Below are positions 26,155 to 35,244 of a stretch of DNA of 61,620 bases, in pieces (position 1 is the stretch's first letter; each line of letters begins with the position of its first letter). A program made the translations under genes and the position numbers. The DNA comes from JAVBQU01 sp031548675. Its GTDB lineage: Bacteria; Bacteroidota; Bacteroidia; Bacteroidales; P3. Location: contig JAVBQU010000068.1 of assembly GCA_031548675.1 (NCBI GenBank), positions 1 to 61,620 of the forward strand. The letters run 5' to 3'. The notes under the pieces were generated by a model. The model made no database searches. It was not told where the DNA came from and saw nothing but the letters and a program-made list of their open reading frames with translations.

Positions 26155-27018
26155 ATGGCACAGGAAATCTTAATGCAGGATGCTTTTATTGACTTGGAGA
26201 AAATCATTGCCGGAAAAAATCCTAAATTACTAAAATGGATTCCCAAATTTGTACTCTCATGGGTAAAAAAATTCTTTCATATAAAAGAAATTAATCAAGT
26301 AGTTAAAAATCAGAAAGACAAAACAGGGATTGATTTTGCAGAAGGAGTTTTACAAGAATTTGGAAGTGAAGTTACATCTACAAATCCTGAGAATATTCCG
26401 GCTCAAGGTCGTTATATAATGGTAGCCAACCATCCGTTGGGAGGTATGGATGGATTGGCATTTATACAAGAAGTAGGTAAGGTAAGAAAAGATATAATTT
26501 TTCCGGTAAATGATTTATTGCTACATATTCCGGGCTTAAATACGATTTTTATTCCCATTAATAAGTTTGGTAAAAATACCGATAATATTGATGCGCTAAA
26601 CCAAGCTTTTGAATCAGATAATATTATATTATTCTTTCCGGCTGGCTTGGTTTCCCGTAAGCAAGGTAAAAAAAAGATTTGCGATTTAGAATGGAAAAAA
26701 ACCTTTATTAATAAAGCCATTCAATATGAAAGAGACATCATTCCCGTATATATTGATGGTAGAAATTCAAAATTTTTCTATAACTTTGCTTCCCTTAGGA
26801 AAAAATTAGGCATTAAAACTAATTTGGAATTATTTCTTTTACCCTCAGAGCTTTTTAAGCAAAGAGGGATTCGAACAAATTTAATTTTTGGCAGACCGAT
26901 AAAACATAGCATGTTGAATGATAATAAAACGGGTAAAGAATGGGCTGCTCTTATTAAAGAACATGTTTATAGTTTGAAAAATAATCCGGACTTAGAATTT
27001 ACCACTAATTGTTCCTAA
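26155..27018 (+). CDS. glsA: Lysophospholipid acyltransferase-like, probable GlsA O-acyltransferase
   Basis: 287 residues. The acyltransferase core is VANHPLGGMDG (about 87-97) followed by FPAGLVSRK (about 162-170), the hemolysin-type PlsC-like group in which His and Asp are separated by five residues, unlike the HX4D of PlsC. The next gene is a GNAT-like N-acyltransferase. In Bacteroides the pair glsB/glsA makes glycine lipids (N-acyl-3-acyloxyacyl-glycine), GlsA adding the second acyl chain by ester bond. Here the order is reversed (O-acyltransferase first). Ornithine lipid is an alternative product. Assignment rests on family plus pairing. Confidence 0.8.
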   Translation: MAQEILMQDAFIDLEKIIAGKNPKLLKWIPKFVLSWVKKFFHIKEINQVVKNQKDKTGIDFAEGVLQEFGSEVTSTNPENIPAQGRYIMVANHPLGGMDGLAFIQEVGKVRKDIIFPVNDLLLHIPGLNTIFIPINKFGKNTDNIDALNQAFESDNIILFFPAGLVSRKQGKKKICDLEWKKTFINKAIQYERDIIPVYIDGRNSKFFYNFASLRKKLGIKTNLELFLLPSELFKQRGIRTNLIFGRPIKHSMLNDNKTGKEWAALIKEHVYSLKNNPDLEFTTNCS

Positions 27019-27053
27019 TAGAAGATTCTTAATTTACTTGATAATTTGATTGA

Positions 27054-27998
27054 ATGAAAGCTATCATTCCACCTGTTGAAAGAAATTTGCTGTATGCTGA
27101 ATTAACTCAAGAATATTTTTTGAGGAATAGTAATTTTGGAAATAAACAAATATATGTAGTTACAGCACAAAGCTCGCCTAATCTGATGAGAGAAATAGGC
27201 AGGCTTCGTGAAGAATGTTTTCGAATGGCTGGAGGAGGTTCGGGTGATGAGTTGGATATTGATGAATTTGATACCAAAACGCCTCCACATAATTATAAGC
27301 AATTAATTGTTTGGGATCCGGAAGATGAAGAAATTGTAGGAGGATATCGGTTTATTGAAGGAGCCAATATACTGAAAAAAGCCGATGGAGAACTAGATAG
27401 TGCTGTTGCCGAAATTTTTGATTTTTCGCAGGAATTTTGTACAAATTACCTGCCTTATATGATAGAGCTGGGACGCTCTTTTGTGCAATTGAAATACCAA
27501 CCAACGGTAAATGCCCGCAAGGGAATTTATTCATTAGATAATCTTTGGGATGGATTAGGGGCTTTGATTGTAAATATGCCTGAAATGAAATATTTTTTCG
27601 GCAAAGTAACCGTTTATCCTCAAATGGATAAGCTAGCCCGTGATATGGTATTGTATCTTTTTGAGAAACATTTTCCAGATACACAAAACTTGGTGGTTCC
27701 AAAATTTCCGGTGCAAAGTGTTGCCAGCGATGCCGAATTGCAAAAAATATTTACAGGAAGTAACTATAAAGAAGACTATCTTATCCTAAGTAAGCAAACC
27801 CGTATTTTAGATGCCCACGTTCCTCCTTTAATCAATGCTTATATGGCATTATCATCAACCATGAAATCGTTTGGAGCATCCGAAAATATACATTGGGGAG
27901 GAGTGGAAGAGATAGGAGTGATGGTTACAATACCGGATATTTACACCGAAAAGAAAGATAGACACATCAATTCTTACCAGCCTAAACAGAGTTTATAA
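27054..27998 (+). CDS. glsB: GNAT-fold N-acyltransferase, probable GlsB (OlsB/hemolysin-like)
   Basis: 314 residues. Acetyltransferase-like core with REIGRLREECFRMAGGGSG and the family motif ELGRSFVQLKYQP (about 139-151). This is the hemolysin/OlsB-like GNAT group that N-acylates an amino acid with a 3-hydroxy fatty acid. With the preceding acyltransferase it probably forms the glycine-lipid (or ornithine-lipid) pathway, feeding the inner and outer membranes. It is 35 bases downstream of glsA. A stem-loop terminator at 28009-28051 closes the two-gene unit. Confidence 0.82.
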   Translation: MKAIIPPVERNLLYAELTQEYFLRNSNFGNKQIYVVTAQSSPNLMREIGRLREECFRMAGGGSGDELDIDEFDTKTPPHNYKQLIVWDPEDEEIVGGYRFIEGANILKKADGELDSAVAEIFDFSQEFCTNYLPYMIELGRSFVQLKYQPTVNARKGIYSLDNLWDGLGALIVNMPEMKYFFGKVTVYPQMDKLARDMVLYLFEKHFPDTQNLVVPKFPVQSVASDAELQKIFTGSNYKEDYLILSKQTRILDAHVPPLINAYMALSSTMKSFGASENIHWGGVEEIGVMVTIPDIYTEKKDRHINSYQPKQSL

Positions 27999-28008
27999 AT
28001 AATTAAAT

Positions 28009-28051
28009 AACAGGGTATAGTAAACAATTATGTACTATACCTTGTTTGTTT
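28009..28051 (+). terminator. Terminator of the acyltransferase pair
   Basis: AACAGGGTATAGTA (28009-28022) pairs with TACTATACCTTGTT (28033-28046) with one G-T wobble; T-rich tail. It lies 11 bases after the GlsB stop. Confidence 0.8.
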
Positions 28052-28092
28052 ATACATTAACCAATATTTATTATTAACTAAAATTCAAAATT

Positions 28093-28779
28093 ATGAAAAA
28101 GTATTTGGCAGAAATGATTGGTACAATGGTGCTTGTGTTATTAGGATGCGGTAGCGCTGTGTTTGCAGGAAGCGCCCCGGGTGCTGTTGCAACAGGAGTA
28201 GGAACTCTTGGTGTGGCTTTTGCATTCGGACTAGCTGTAATCGCAATGGCTTATACCATTGGCGGCATTTCAGGCTGTCATATCAATCCGGCTATCACAT
28301 TAGGTGCTCTTATTGCAAAACGCATTAGCGGTAAAGATGCAGGCATGTACATGTTATTTCAAGTAATAGGTGCATTTATTGGTTCCGCTATTATTTATGC
28401 CTTAATAAAAACCGGAGGAAATGCAGGACCAACTATGACGGGAGCCAATGATTTTGCAGATGCAAATATCTGGCAAGCCTTTATTGCAGAAGTTGTATTT
28501 ACCTTTATTTTTGTATTGGTAGTACTTGGTTCAACAGATAGTGAAAAAGGAGCCGGAAATTTGGCTGGGTTAGCTATTGGTCTAACACTTTTCTTAATTC
28601 ACATTGTTTGTATTCCTCTAACAGGAACATCTGTAAATCCTGCTCGTAGTATTGCACCTGCAATATTCCAAGGAGGAACTGCACTTAGCCATTTGTGGTT
28701 ATTTATTGTTGCTCCGTTTATAGGAGCTATTTTATCGGCTCTAATTTGGAAAGTTTTCTCCAATAAACAGGTAGCATAA
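28093..28779 (+). CDS. aqpZ: Aquaporin Z-type water channel
   Basis: 228 residues, six membrane helices and two half-helices with the paired NPA boxes: GCHINPAIT (about residue 61-69) and GTSVNPARS (about 176-184). The start MKKYLAEMIGT matches AqpZ proteins, as does the length. The Cys/Ser/Thr pattern near the second NPA (TGTSVNPARS) and small residues at the pore fit a water channel over a glycerol facilitator. Inner membrane, osmotic water flux. Single-gene unit between two terminators. Confidence 0.93.
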   Translation: MKKYLAEMIGTMVLVLLGCGSAVFAGSAPGAVATGVGTLGVAFAFGLAVIAMAYTIGGISGCHINPAITLGALIAKRISGKDAGMYMLFQVIGAFIGSAIIYALIKTGGNAGPTMTGANDFADANIWQAFIAEVVFTFIFVLVVLGSTDSEKGAGNLAGLAIGLTLFLIHIVCIPLTGTSVNPARSIAPAIFQGGTALSHLWLFIVAPFIGAILSALIWKVFSNKQVA

Positions 28780-28803
28780 AAAGAAATTTTATTTAAAAAA
28801 TGA

Positions 28804-28840
28804 AAAGCGATGCATAATAAAATTTATGTGTCGCTTTTTT
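28804..28840 (+). terminator. Terminator of aqpZ
   Basis: A 14-bp stem (AAAGCGATGCATAA at 28804-28817 with 28824-28837, two G-U pairs), six-base loop, then T6. It lies 24 bases after the aqpZ stop. Confidence 0.87.
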
Positions 28841-28932
28841 ATTTGATAGAAACGAGAAGGCTGAATATCTAAAATTTATAGTTGTGATATGAGTCTTTTT
28901 AAATTAGATTATCATAAATGTCAAAAAAAGCG

Positions 28933-28940
28933 TACTTTTG
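28933..28940 (+). promoter_or_regulatory. Candidate -7 box for the MCE-domain gene
   Basis: TACTTTTG matches TAnnTTTG, 20 bases before ATG 28961. No clear -33 element. Confidence 0.45.
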
Positions 28941-28960
28941 TAGTTATTTTATAAGTCAAT

Positions 28961-29920
28961 ATGCCATACAAAATAAAATTTACGAGAGAAGTTAAAATAG
29001 GCGTAACAACCTTAGCCGCTATCCTAATATTATATTGGGGCTTTAACTTTCTTCAAAGTAAAGATATCTTTTCAAAAGAAACTCATTTATTTGCAGTTTA
29101 TCCAAGGATAGATGGATTGGCTGCATCGAACTATGTATATATAAATGGATTGAAAGTAGGATATATAAAAGAAGTTCAATTTGTAGATAAAGCCGGAGGC
29201 GATATTTTGGTCGAAATAGTGGTTCGGTCGAAATATAAAATTCCGAAAAATTCGGTAGCTCATATTTTTAATGATGGATTATTGGGGTCGAGGGCAATGG
29301 AAATCGTAATTGGTAATTCGTTGGCATATGCAGAAAATGGAGATTATATTAGTATAGATTATGAAAACAGCTTTAAAGATGAATTAATTACGCAGTTAAC
29401 ACCCATTAAAACCAAAGCTGATAAACTGCTTTCCAACACAGATTCATTAATTGCATCTATGCATTTAATTTTTAATCAACAAACACAGAATAACCTGATT
29501 GCAACTTTTGAAAATATCAAACATATAAGCCAAGATTTGAAAGGAACTGCATCTTCACTCAACGGCATGTTGCAAAGCGAAGATGTAAGAATTAAGACTA
29601 TCCTTAAAAATATAGAAAATTTATCAGCTTCACTTAATCAAAGTAGTCCCAAAATAGAAAGAGCGATTAAAAATTTTGCATCTATAAGCGACACTCTTGC
29701 AAAAGCTGATATAGGAAGAACTTTAGCCCAATTGGAAGGCTCCGCAGCTAAAATGAATACAATTCTTTCTAAAATAGAACGAGGAGAAGGTTCTGCGGGT
29801 TTATTGCTTACCAATGATTCTTTGTATGTAAATATGAAAAATATGACAGAAAATATGAATACTTTGATTATGAAGATTTCTGAAAATCCGAAAAAGAATC
29901 TCAAAATATCAGTGTTTTAG
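28961..29920 (+). CDS. MlaD/MCE-domain periplasmic lipid-transport protein
   Basis: 319 residues. One N-terminal membrane anchor (about 14-30) is followed by an MCE/MlaD domain (about 40-120: GLAASNYVYINGLKVGYIKEV, NDGLLGSRAMEIVIG). A long predicted helical region follows (140-300) with repeated SLIASM/LKGTASSLNGML-type segments. MCE proteins form hexameric rings that shuttle phospholipid between membranes, usually with an MlaE permease and MlaF ATPase. Neither partner is next to it here; they may be elsewhere. The closing segment GEGSAGLLLTNDSLYVN occurs in many Bacteroidota MlaD proteins. Single gene. Confidence 0.88.
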   Translation: MPYKIKFTREVKIGVTTLAAILILYWGFNFLQSKDIFSKETHLFAVYPRIDGLAASNYVYINGLKVGYIKEVQFVDKAGGDILVEIVVRSKYKIPKNSVAHIFNDGLLGSRAMEIVIGNSLAYAENGDYISIDYENSFKDELITQLTPIKTKADKLLSNTDSLIASMHLIFNQQTQNNLIATFENIKHISQDLKGTASSLNGMLQSEDVRIKTILKNIENLSASLNQSSPKIERAIKNFASISDTLAKADIGRTLAQLEGSAAKMNTILSKIERGEGSAGLLLTNDSLYVNMKNMTENMNTLIMKISENPKKNLKISVF

Positions 29921-30148
29921 TTTCTGTATGTAAGCCATTTATTGGTTAGAGGGGAATAATTGAACAAAGCTTTGTGAAGTAGAAAAAGTTAAAATAGAGT
30001 TTTAGTAACCAGAAAATGAAACCCGATTGATAAAATCAAAGTATAATATTATTGCAAAAAATTAATTCAGAACAAAGATATATTGAAAATGTTTGTAGGA
30101 ATAAATTTTTTTGTGTAATATTGTAAGCTAAAATAATACCGATAATAC

Positions 30149-31153
30149 ATGAAGCAGAATTGTATTAAGTTATTGAGAAAGTGCGTATTGCTTTTTAGCA
30201 TTTGTTTTATGCTTGTACCTGATATGCAAGCACAAGACCCCCATTTTTCTCAGTTTTATGCTAATCCGTTATATCTGAACCCTGCTTTAGCCGGTTCGGT
30301 TATTTGCCCAAGAGTAACAGCAAATTATAGAAATCAATGGCCCTCGTTGCCTGGAAACTATGTTACTTATAATGCTGCTTATGACCAGTATTTCCCTGGT
30401 ATTTCAGGAGGAATCGGAGTTTTAGCAACCTCAGATAGAATAGGAAGCGGAGCTATATTAAGTAATTCCTTTTCTGCCATGTATTCTTTTAAAATGGATG
30501 TTACCCGCGATTTTTCAATTCGTGCAGCATTACAGGCAGGAATTACTAATCGTCGTTTAGATTTTGATAACTTGATTTTTGGAGATCAAATTGATCCCAT
30601 TTTAGGATATATTCGTCCATCGGAAGTGCAATGGACAGGAAGAGAAAACAAGACGTTTTTAGATTTTTCTACCGGTTTTATGGGGTATTCCGACAATTTT
30701 TATTTTGGATTTGCAGTACACCATGTAACGCAACCGGATGAAGGATTTATTAATGTAGCTAAACTTCCATTTAAATTTACCGGACATGCCGGAACTGTTA
30801 TCAATTTAAGAGAACCCGGAAGAGGGGGCAGATCAAAAACAGATCCAACGCTTTCTCCCAATATTTTATACATGCAGCAATTAAATTTTCATGAGTTGAA
30901 TTATGGATTCTATTTTAACTTATATCCTTTTGTTGCCGGAATGTGGTTCCGTCAGAATTTCGAAAATCCCGATGCATTGATTTTCCTTTTAGGAATGGAG
31001 TATAACAGCTTTAAATTTGCATACAGCTATGATTTAACTGTTTCTAAATTGGCTAATTCAACAGGCGGAGCACATGAACTTTCGTTGGGCTATGTTTTCA
31101 ATTGTCCGCAAAAGAAAACAAAAATACGTCCGATTTTGTGTCCTGTATTCTAA
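30149..31153 (+). CDS. PorP/SprF family type IX secretion membrane protein
   Basis: 334 residues. Signal peptide to about residue 27 (DMQAQ), then the PorP/SprF hallmark DPHFSQFYANPLYLNPALAG and an outer-membrane beta-barrel (NYRNQWPSLPGNYVTY, GGIGVL). These proteins belong to the T9SS or partner with individual type B cargo at the outer membrane. It is followed at 43 bases by a GldJ-like lipoprotein, so it may be part of the core set and not a cargo-specific SprF. The 30 kb position is away from the two type B cargo genes near 14-20 kb, but it could still serve them. Confidence 0.92.
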   Translation: MKQNCIKLLRKCVLLFSICFMLVPDMQAQDPHFSQFYANPLYLNPALAGSVICPRVTANYRNQWPSLPGNYVTYNAAYDQYFPGISGGIGVLATSDRIGSGAILSNSFSAMYSFKMDVTRDFSIRAALQAGITNRRLDFDNLIFGDQIDPILGYIRPSEVQWTGRENKTFLDFSTGFMGYSDNFYFGFAVHHVTQPDEGFINVAKLPFKFTGHAGTVINLREPGRGGRSKTDPTLSPNILYMQQLNFHELNYGFYFNLYPFVAGMWFRQNFENPDALIFLLGMEYNSFKFAYSYDLTVSKLANSTGGAHELSLGYVFNCPQKKTKIRPILCPVF

Positions 31154-31196
31154 TTATTAAAAAAGAAAATATTTATATACTAAATCAACATAAAGT

Positions 31197-32708
31197 ATGA
31201 AATCATTTGCCAAGCGTTTTGCAAGTTTATCTTTAGGTGCAGCTATGCTTTTAGGAGTTGTATCGTGCAAAAATCAAGGTTCGTCTAATACTACAGGATG
31301 GAATTATAACGATCCTGACTGGGGAGGATTTGAAGTAGCAGATTTTGAAGAGCAAGCAACAGGTCCCGGCTTAGTTTTTGTAGAAGGCGGAACTTTTACT
31401 ATGGGACGTACAGAACAAGATACACGTTACGACTGGGACAACCAACCCCGTCGTGTTACCGTATCTTCTTTCTATATGGATGAAACAGAAGTAAGAAATG
31501 TTGACTACCGCGAATATTTGAACCATTTGAAAAATGCTTATGGTGATGATTTTCCGGAATATGTAAGGAATGCCCATCCGGATGAATATGTATGGAGAGA
31601 TAAACTTTCATATAATGACAGATTAGCAGAAAACTATTTCCGCTATCCTGCCTTTGATAACTATCCTGTGGTAGGGGTAACTTGGTTGCAAGCAGCTCAA
31701 TACTGTACATGGAGAACAGATAGAGTAAATGAAAAAATATTAATAGATCGTGGAATTTTGCTTCCTAATCAAGAAGATCAATCAGGATCCAATGTTTTTA
31801 CAACCGATGCTTATCTGGCGGGACAATATGAAGGTCTTGTAAACGAAAATTTAACAGATTTAAGTCCTAGAAACCAAGGAGGAGAAAGAAAGGTACGCAT
31901 GGAAGATGGTATTTTCTTATCTAAGTACCGACTTCCGACCGAAGCCGAGTGGGAGTTTGCTGCATTATCGTTAGTAGGTAATACATTGGATGAAAGAGTA
32001 GTTGTAAGAAAAAATTATCCATGGAATGGCAGCATAACCCGTTCAAATGCGAATAAACATGTAGGCGAATTTAATGCCAACTTTAGAAGAGGAAAAGGAG
32101 ATTATATGGGTGTTGCCGGTTCGTTGAATGATAAATATGAATACACTTCGCCGGTTCATGCATTCTTCCCTAATGATTATGGATTGTATGATATGGGTGG
32201 AAACGTAAGCGAATGGGTAGCAGATGTTTACAGACCTTTGTCAAGCCAAGATAATACTGACTTAAACCCATTTAGAGGGAATGTTTATAAAACCAAAGTA
32301 TTGGATGAAGATGGTAACATTGCTGAAAAAGATGAGATGGGCCGCATAACCTATAGAGATGTAAGTGTTGAAGAAAATGTTCAAAGAAGAAATTACAAAC
32401 AGGCAAACAATATTAACTATTTAGATGGTGATTATGCTTCTGTAATTCCTGCTCAAACTCCCGGTGCCGATGGCGATGTAGAAACTTGGCTTTCAATATC
32501 AAAATCAGACCCATCAACTACAACAGTAAAAATGTACGAATATGGTGCTACTTCAATGATAAACGACCATGCCCGTGTATATAAAGGAGCTTCATGGAAA
32601 GATGGTGCTTATTGGGTAAGCCCGGGAAACAGACGTTTCTTAGAAGAAGACCAAAGAGCAGCGTGGATTGGATTCCGTTGTGCAATGGATCGCTTAGGAT
32701 CTCAATAA
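31197..32708 (+). CDS. gldJ: GldJ-like T9SS/gliding-associated lipoprotein
   Basis: 503 residues. Lipoprotein signal with lipobox GVVSC (Cys24). The rest is a formylglycine-generating-enzyme/sulfatase-modifying fold: PGLVFVEGGTFTMGR, VSSFYMDETEVRNVDYREYL, YPVVGVTWLQAAQYCTWR, YRLPTEAEWEFAA, NVSEWVADVYRP, GFRCAM. In the Bacteroidota this fold was recruited as non-catalytic structural lipoproteins GldJ and GldK/PorK. The TTGWNYND N-terminus and closeness to murF point to GldJ; GldK/PorK is the alternative. GldJ stabilises the T9SS machinery and gliding apparatus. It ends at a strong terminator. Confidence 0.85.
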   Translation: MKSFAKRFASLSLGAAMLLGVVSCKNQGSSNTTGWNYNDPDWGGFEVADFEEQATGPGLVFVEGGTFTMGRTEQDTRYDWDNQPRRVTVSSFYMDETEVRNVDYREYLNHLKNAYGDDFPEYVRNAHPDEYVWRDKLSYNDRLAENYFRYPAFDNYPVVGVTWLQAAQYCTWRTDRVNEKILIDRGILLPNQEDQSGSNVFTTDAYLAGQYEGLVNENLTDLSPRNQGGERKVRMEDGIFLSKYRLPTEAEWEFAALSLVGNTLDERVVVRKNYPWNGSITRSNANKHVGEFNANFRRGKGDYMGVAGSLNDKYEYTSPVHAFFPNDYGLYDMGGNVSEWVADVYRPLSSQDNTDLNPFRGNVYKTKVLDEDGNIAEKDEMGRITYRDVSVEENVQRRNYKQANNINYLDGDYASVIPAQTPGADGDVETWLSISKSDPSTTTVKMYEYGATSMINDHARVYKGASWKDGAYWVSPGNRRFLEEDQRAAWIGFRCAMDRLGSQ

Positions 32709-32727
32709 TATTAAAATTATTTATTTC

Positions 32728-32774
32728 AAACTGTCTAAAGAGCATTTTTCTTAGCTTTTTAGACAGTTTTTTTT
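32728..32774 (+). terminator. Terminator after the GldJ-like gene
   Basis: 12-bp stem AAACTGTCTAAA (32728-32739) / TTTAGACAGTTT (32758-32769), long loop, T-run to 32774. The arm shares TGTCTAAA with the intergenic element at 2551-2630. Confidence 0.85.
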
Positions 32775-32792
32775 ACCTAAAAATTATTGAAA

Positions 32793-34079
32793 ATGCTATT
32801 AGAAAATATTTATTCTATTTATAAAGAACATCCTGTTATAACTACCGATTCTAGGAATATTATTCAGAATTCCATTTTTTTTGCCCTTAAAGGTGAAAAT
32901 TTTAATGGAAATGCATATTCCGCTTCTGCATTGGAGCAGGGAGCAAGTTATGCAGTTATTGATGAAGAAAAATATAAAATTAATGACCGTTATATTTTAG
33001 TTGATAATGTATTAGAAACTTTACAGGCACTGGCAAGCCTGCACCGCGATAACTTATCTATTCCGATTATAGGAATTACAGGAACTAATGGAAAAACAAC
33101 GACCAAGGAATTACTACATGCCGTATTGTCCCAAAAATATAAATGCTACGCTACCAAAGGCAATTTGAATAATCATATTGGAGTTCCTCTTACAATTTTA
33201 TCCATTCCTCAAGATACCGAAATAGCTATTATTGAAATGGGAGCTAATGCTCTTGGAGAGATAGCTGCATTATGCCATATTGCCAAACCTGCTTATGGTA
33301 TTATTACAAATATAGGGAAGGCTCATTTGCAGGGATTTGGAAGTATTGAAGGGGTTATGAAAACAAAACAGGAGCTTTATACATCGGTAGCATATCGAAA
33401 TGGAACTTTGTTTGTAAATCATGATAATGAAATTCTGAAAAGCCTTTTACCTCAAACGCCTACAATATTTTATGGCATCCAAACAGAGGCTGGATTGCAA
33501 GGTAAGGTTTTAGAATCCAATCCTTTTTTGAAATTTGCTTACACAGATAGCCAAAAAAACTATGAAATTCAGTCAAATTTAGTGGGAAGCTATAATTTGG
33601 AGAATATGCTTGCTGCTATTACAATAGGAAGATATTTTGGAGTAAGTCATGATCAAATTGAATGTGCTTTAACAAATTACAGCCCGACTAATAATCGTTC
33701 ACAAGAAATAAGAACGGCAAAGAATCAAATTATCATGGATGCTTATAATGCAAATCCTTCGAGTATGGCTTTGGCTATTCAAAATTTTGCAGAAATGAAA
33801 TATGGTCAAAAAATGCTGATTTTAGGCGATATGCTTGAGCTCGGTGATCAAAGTGCCGCGGAACATCAAAATATTGTAGAATTGCTCAAAAAGTATGCTT
33901 TTGACAATGTTATCTTAGTAGGAGAGGAGTTTATAAAAACAAAGACTGATAATTATTTGATATTTGAAACAGCGAAAGAAGTTGTAGCATTTCTGCAAAT
34001 GAATCCGGTTAAGGAAAAAGTAATCCTAATTAAAGGTTCAAGAGGAATTAAATTGGAAACTTTATTAGATGTTTTATAA
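32793..34079 (+). CDS. murF: UDP-MurNAc-tripeptide--D-Ala-D-Ala ligase
   Basis: 428 residues from ATG 32793; a TTG two codons upstream is less likely. Mur ligase with N-terminal UDP-binding domain (TTDSRNI, IFFALKGENFNG), central ATPase domain with P-loop GITGTNGKTTTK (about 103-114), and C-terminal ligase domain (IMDAYNANPSSM, ILGDMLELG). It adds D-Ala-D-Ala to UDP-MurNAc-tripeptide in cytoplasmic peptidoglycan synthesis. It follows the GldJ-like gene across a terminator; linkage of murF with gldJ is something I recall from other Bacteroidota. Confidence 0.95.
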   Translation: MLLENIYSIYKEHPVITTDSRNIIQNSIFFALKGENFNGNAYSASALEQGASYAVIDEEKYKINDRYILVDNVLETLQALASLHRDNLSIPIIGITGTNGKTTTKELLHAVLSQKYKCYATKGNLNNHIGVPLTILSIPQDTEIAIIEMGANALGEIAALCHIAKPAYGIITNIGKAHLQGFGSIEGVMKTKQELYTSVAYRNGTLFVNHDNEILKSLLPQTPTIFYGIQTEAGLQGKVLESNPFLKFAYTDSQKNYEIQSNLVGSYNLENMLAAITIGRYFGVSHDQIECALTNYSPTNNRSQEIRTAKNQIIMDAYNANPSSMALAIQNFAEMKYGQKMLILGDMLELGDQSAAEHQNIVELLKKYAFDNVILVGEEFIKTKTDNYLIFETAKEVVAFLQMNPVKEKVILIKGSRGIKLETLLDVL

Positions 34080-34097
34080 ACAGTAATAGGGATAAAA

Positions 34098-34140
34098 AAG
34101 AAAGCGATTCTTAGTTATCTAAGAATCGCTTTCTTTTTTG
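34098..34140. terminator. Bidirectional terminator
   Basis: Perfect 17-bp stem (34098-34114 with 34119-34135), four-base loop, with A-run before and T-run after. It serves murF (+) and the convergent coiled-coil protein gene (-). Confidence 0.92.
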
Positions 34141-34152
34141 AGATATGATTTT

Positions 34153-35073
34153 TTATTTCAATTCGAACGAACTTTCTCCGATAATAATACCGTCGCAATA
34201 AATGGTAACTGTATACTTTCCGGTCATTGCTCCATCAGTACCTTCGCGTTTATCCCAATAAGTACAGATATTCATATCCTTGTTTTGGTAATCAAATTCT
34301 TTTTTCATAGAATATTGTAGCTTTTCTCCTTTGTAATCAAAACTGTATTGATCTCCCTTTCCTTCGGAAACAATGGCTCCATCCGGGCGTGCTATACGGA
34401 TATAGGCAGTTCTTTTACCTGGTGCAGCTACCTTATTTTCTGATACTGTATAGCAAATATTAATACGCTCTACTTTTTTGGCTTTGTCGGTTGCTACTTC
34501 TTTTTTACCGTCATTTCGTAACCGGACTGTGGATGGACTGATATTTACAGCTTTTAGAAGCGAAGCTACATCCACCTTCTGCTGTAAAACTTCTTTTTCT
34601 TGAGTTAAAACTGTTTTTTGTTTTCTTTCTTGTACAACTTCTTCTTTAATACGTGTATTTTCGGCTGTTAGAGCAGCATTTACCGTATATAAAGAATCTA
34701 ACTTTGCAACATAACCTTGCGATATTTTGCGTAGCAAATCTAATTTCTTGCGAATCTTATAATAATCTGCTTGTGATGCAATTAAATGCTTTATTTCTTC
34801 TGCATTTGCTAAAATAACGCTATCTTTATCTGTTAATTGATTTTTCAAATCGCCATATTCGGATTTGATTTTTTCGTGCTCTGCTAATAAAGTATTTAAT
34901 TCGCTTTGCAAATCTCCGGCTTTATTTACAAAAACTTCTTTTTCTTTAATTACTGTGCGGACATTCACTGCAAAATAAATGGTACTTCCAGCAAGCAAAA
35001 TACACAAAATCAATAATATTATATTAACTTTGCTGCTCTTTTTACGATTGTTATTTTCTTCGTAGCTTGTCAT
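34153..35073 (-). CDS. Membrane-anchored coiled-coil protein, function unknown
   Basis: 306 residues. A short basic cytoplasmic start (NNNRKKSSK), one membrane helix (about 17-35), a long coiled coil (about 40-175: LQSELNTLLAEHEKIK, EKEVLQQKVD), then a beta-rich domain (about 200-306: RINICYTVSENK, RTAYIRIARPDG, GKYTVTIYCDG). The same layout recurs in Bacteroidota genomes, and is often mis-named a chromosome-partition protein. The C-terminal domain is probably periplasmic. I do not know a function. Single-gene unit, convergent with murF. Confidence 0.75.
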   Translation of the reverse strand: MTSYEENNNRKKSSKVNIILLILCILLAGSTIYFAVNVRTVIKEKEVFVNKAGDLQSELNTLLAEHEKIKSEYGDLKNQLTDKDSVILANAEEIKHLIASQADYYKIRKKLDLLRKISQGYVAKLDSLYTVNAALTAENTRIKEEVVQERKQKTVLTQEKEVLQQKVDVASLLKAVNISPSTVRLRNDGKKEVATDKAKKVERINICYTVSENKVAAPGKRTAYIRIARPDGAIVSEGKGDQYSFDYKGEKLQYSMKKEFDYQNKDMNICTYWDKREGTDGAMTGKYTVTIYCDGIIIGESSFELK

Positions 35074-35244
35074 GTAAATGAATTTTATATTGATATTTAA
35101 AAAGCAAAATTAAGTAAATTACCTGAAATAGCCATAACAATGAGGACTATAGGATGTAAAATCTTTATTAGATTTAGTAAGCTTTATTGTAATAACGGAA
35201 AAACATATAGAATGTTGCATAAATCTTTTACATTTTAATTGGCT

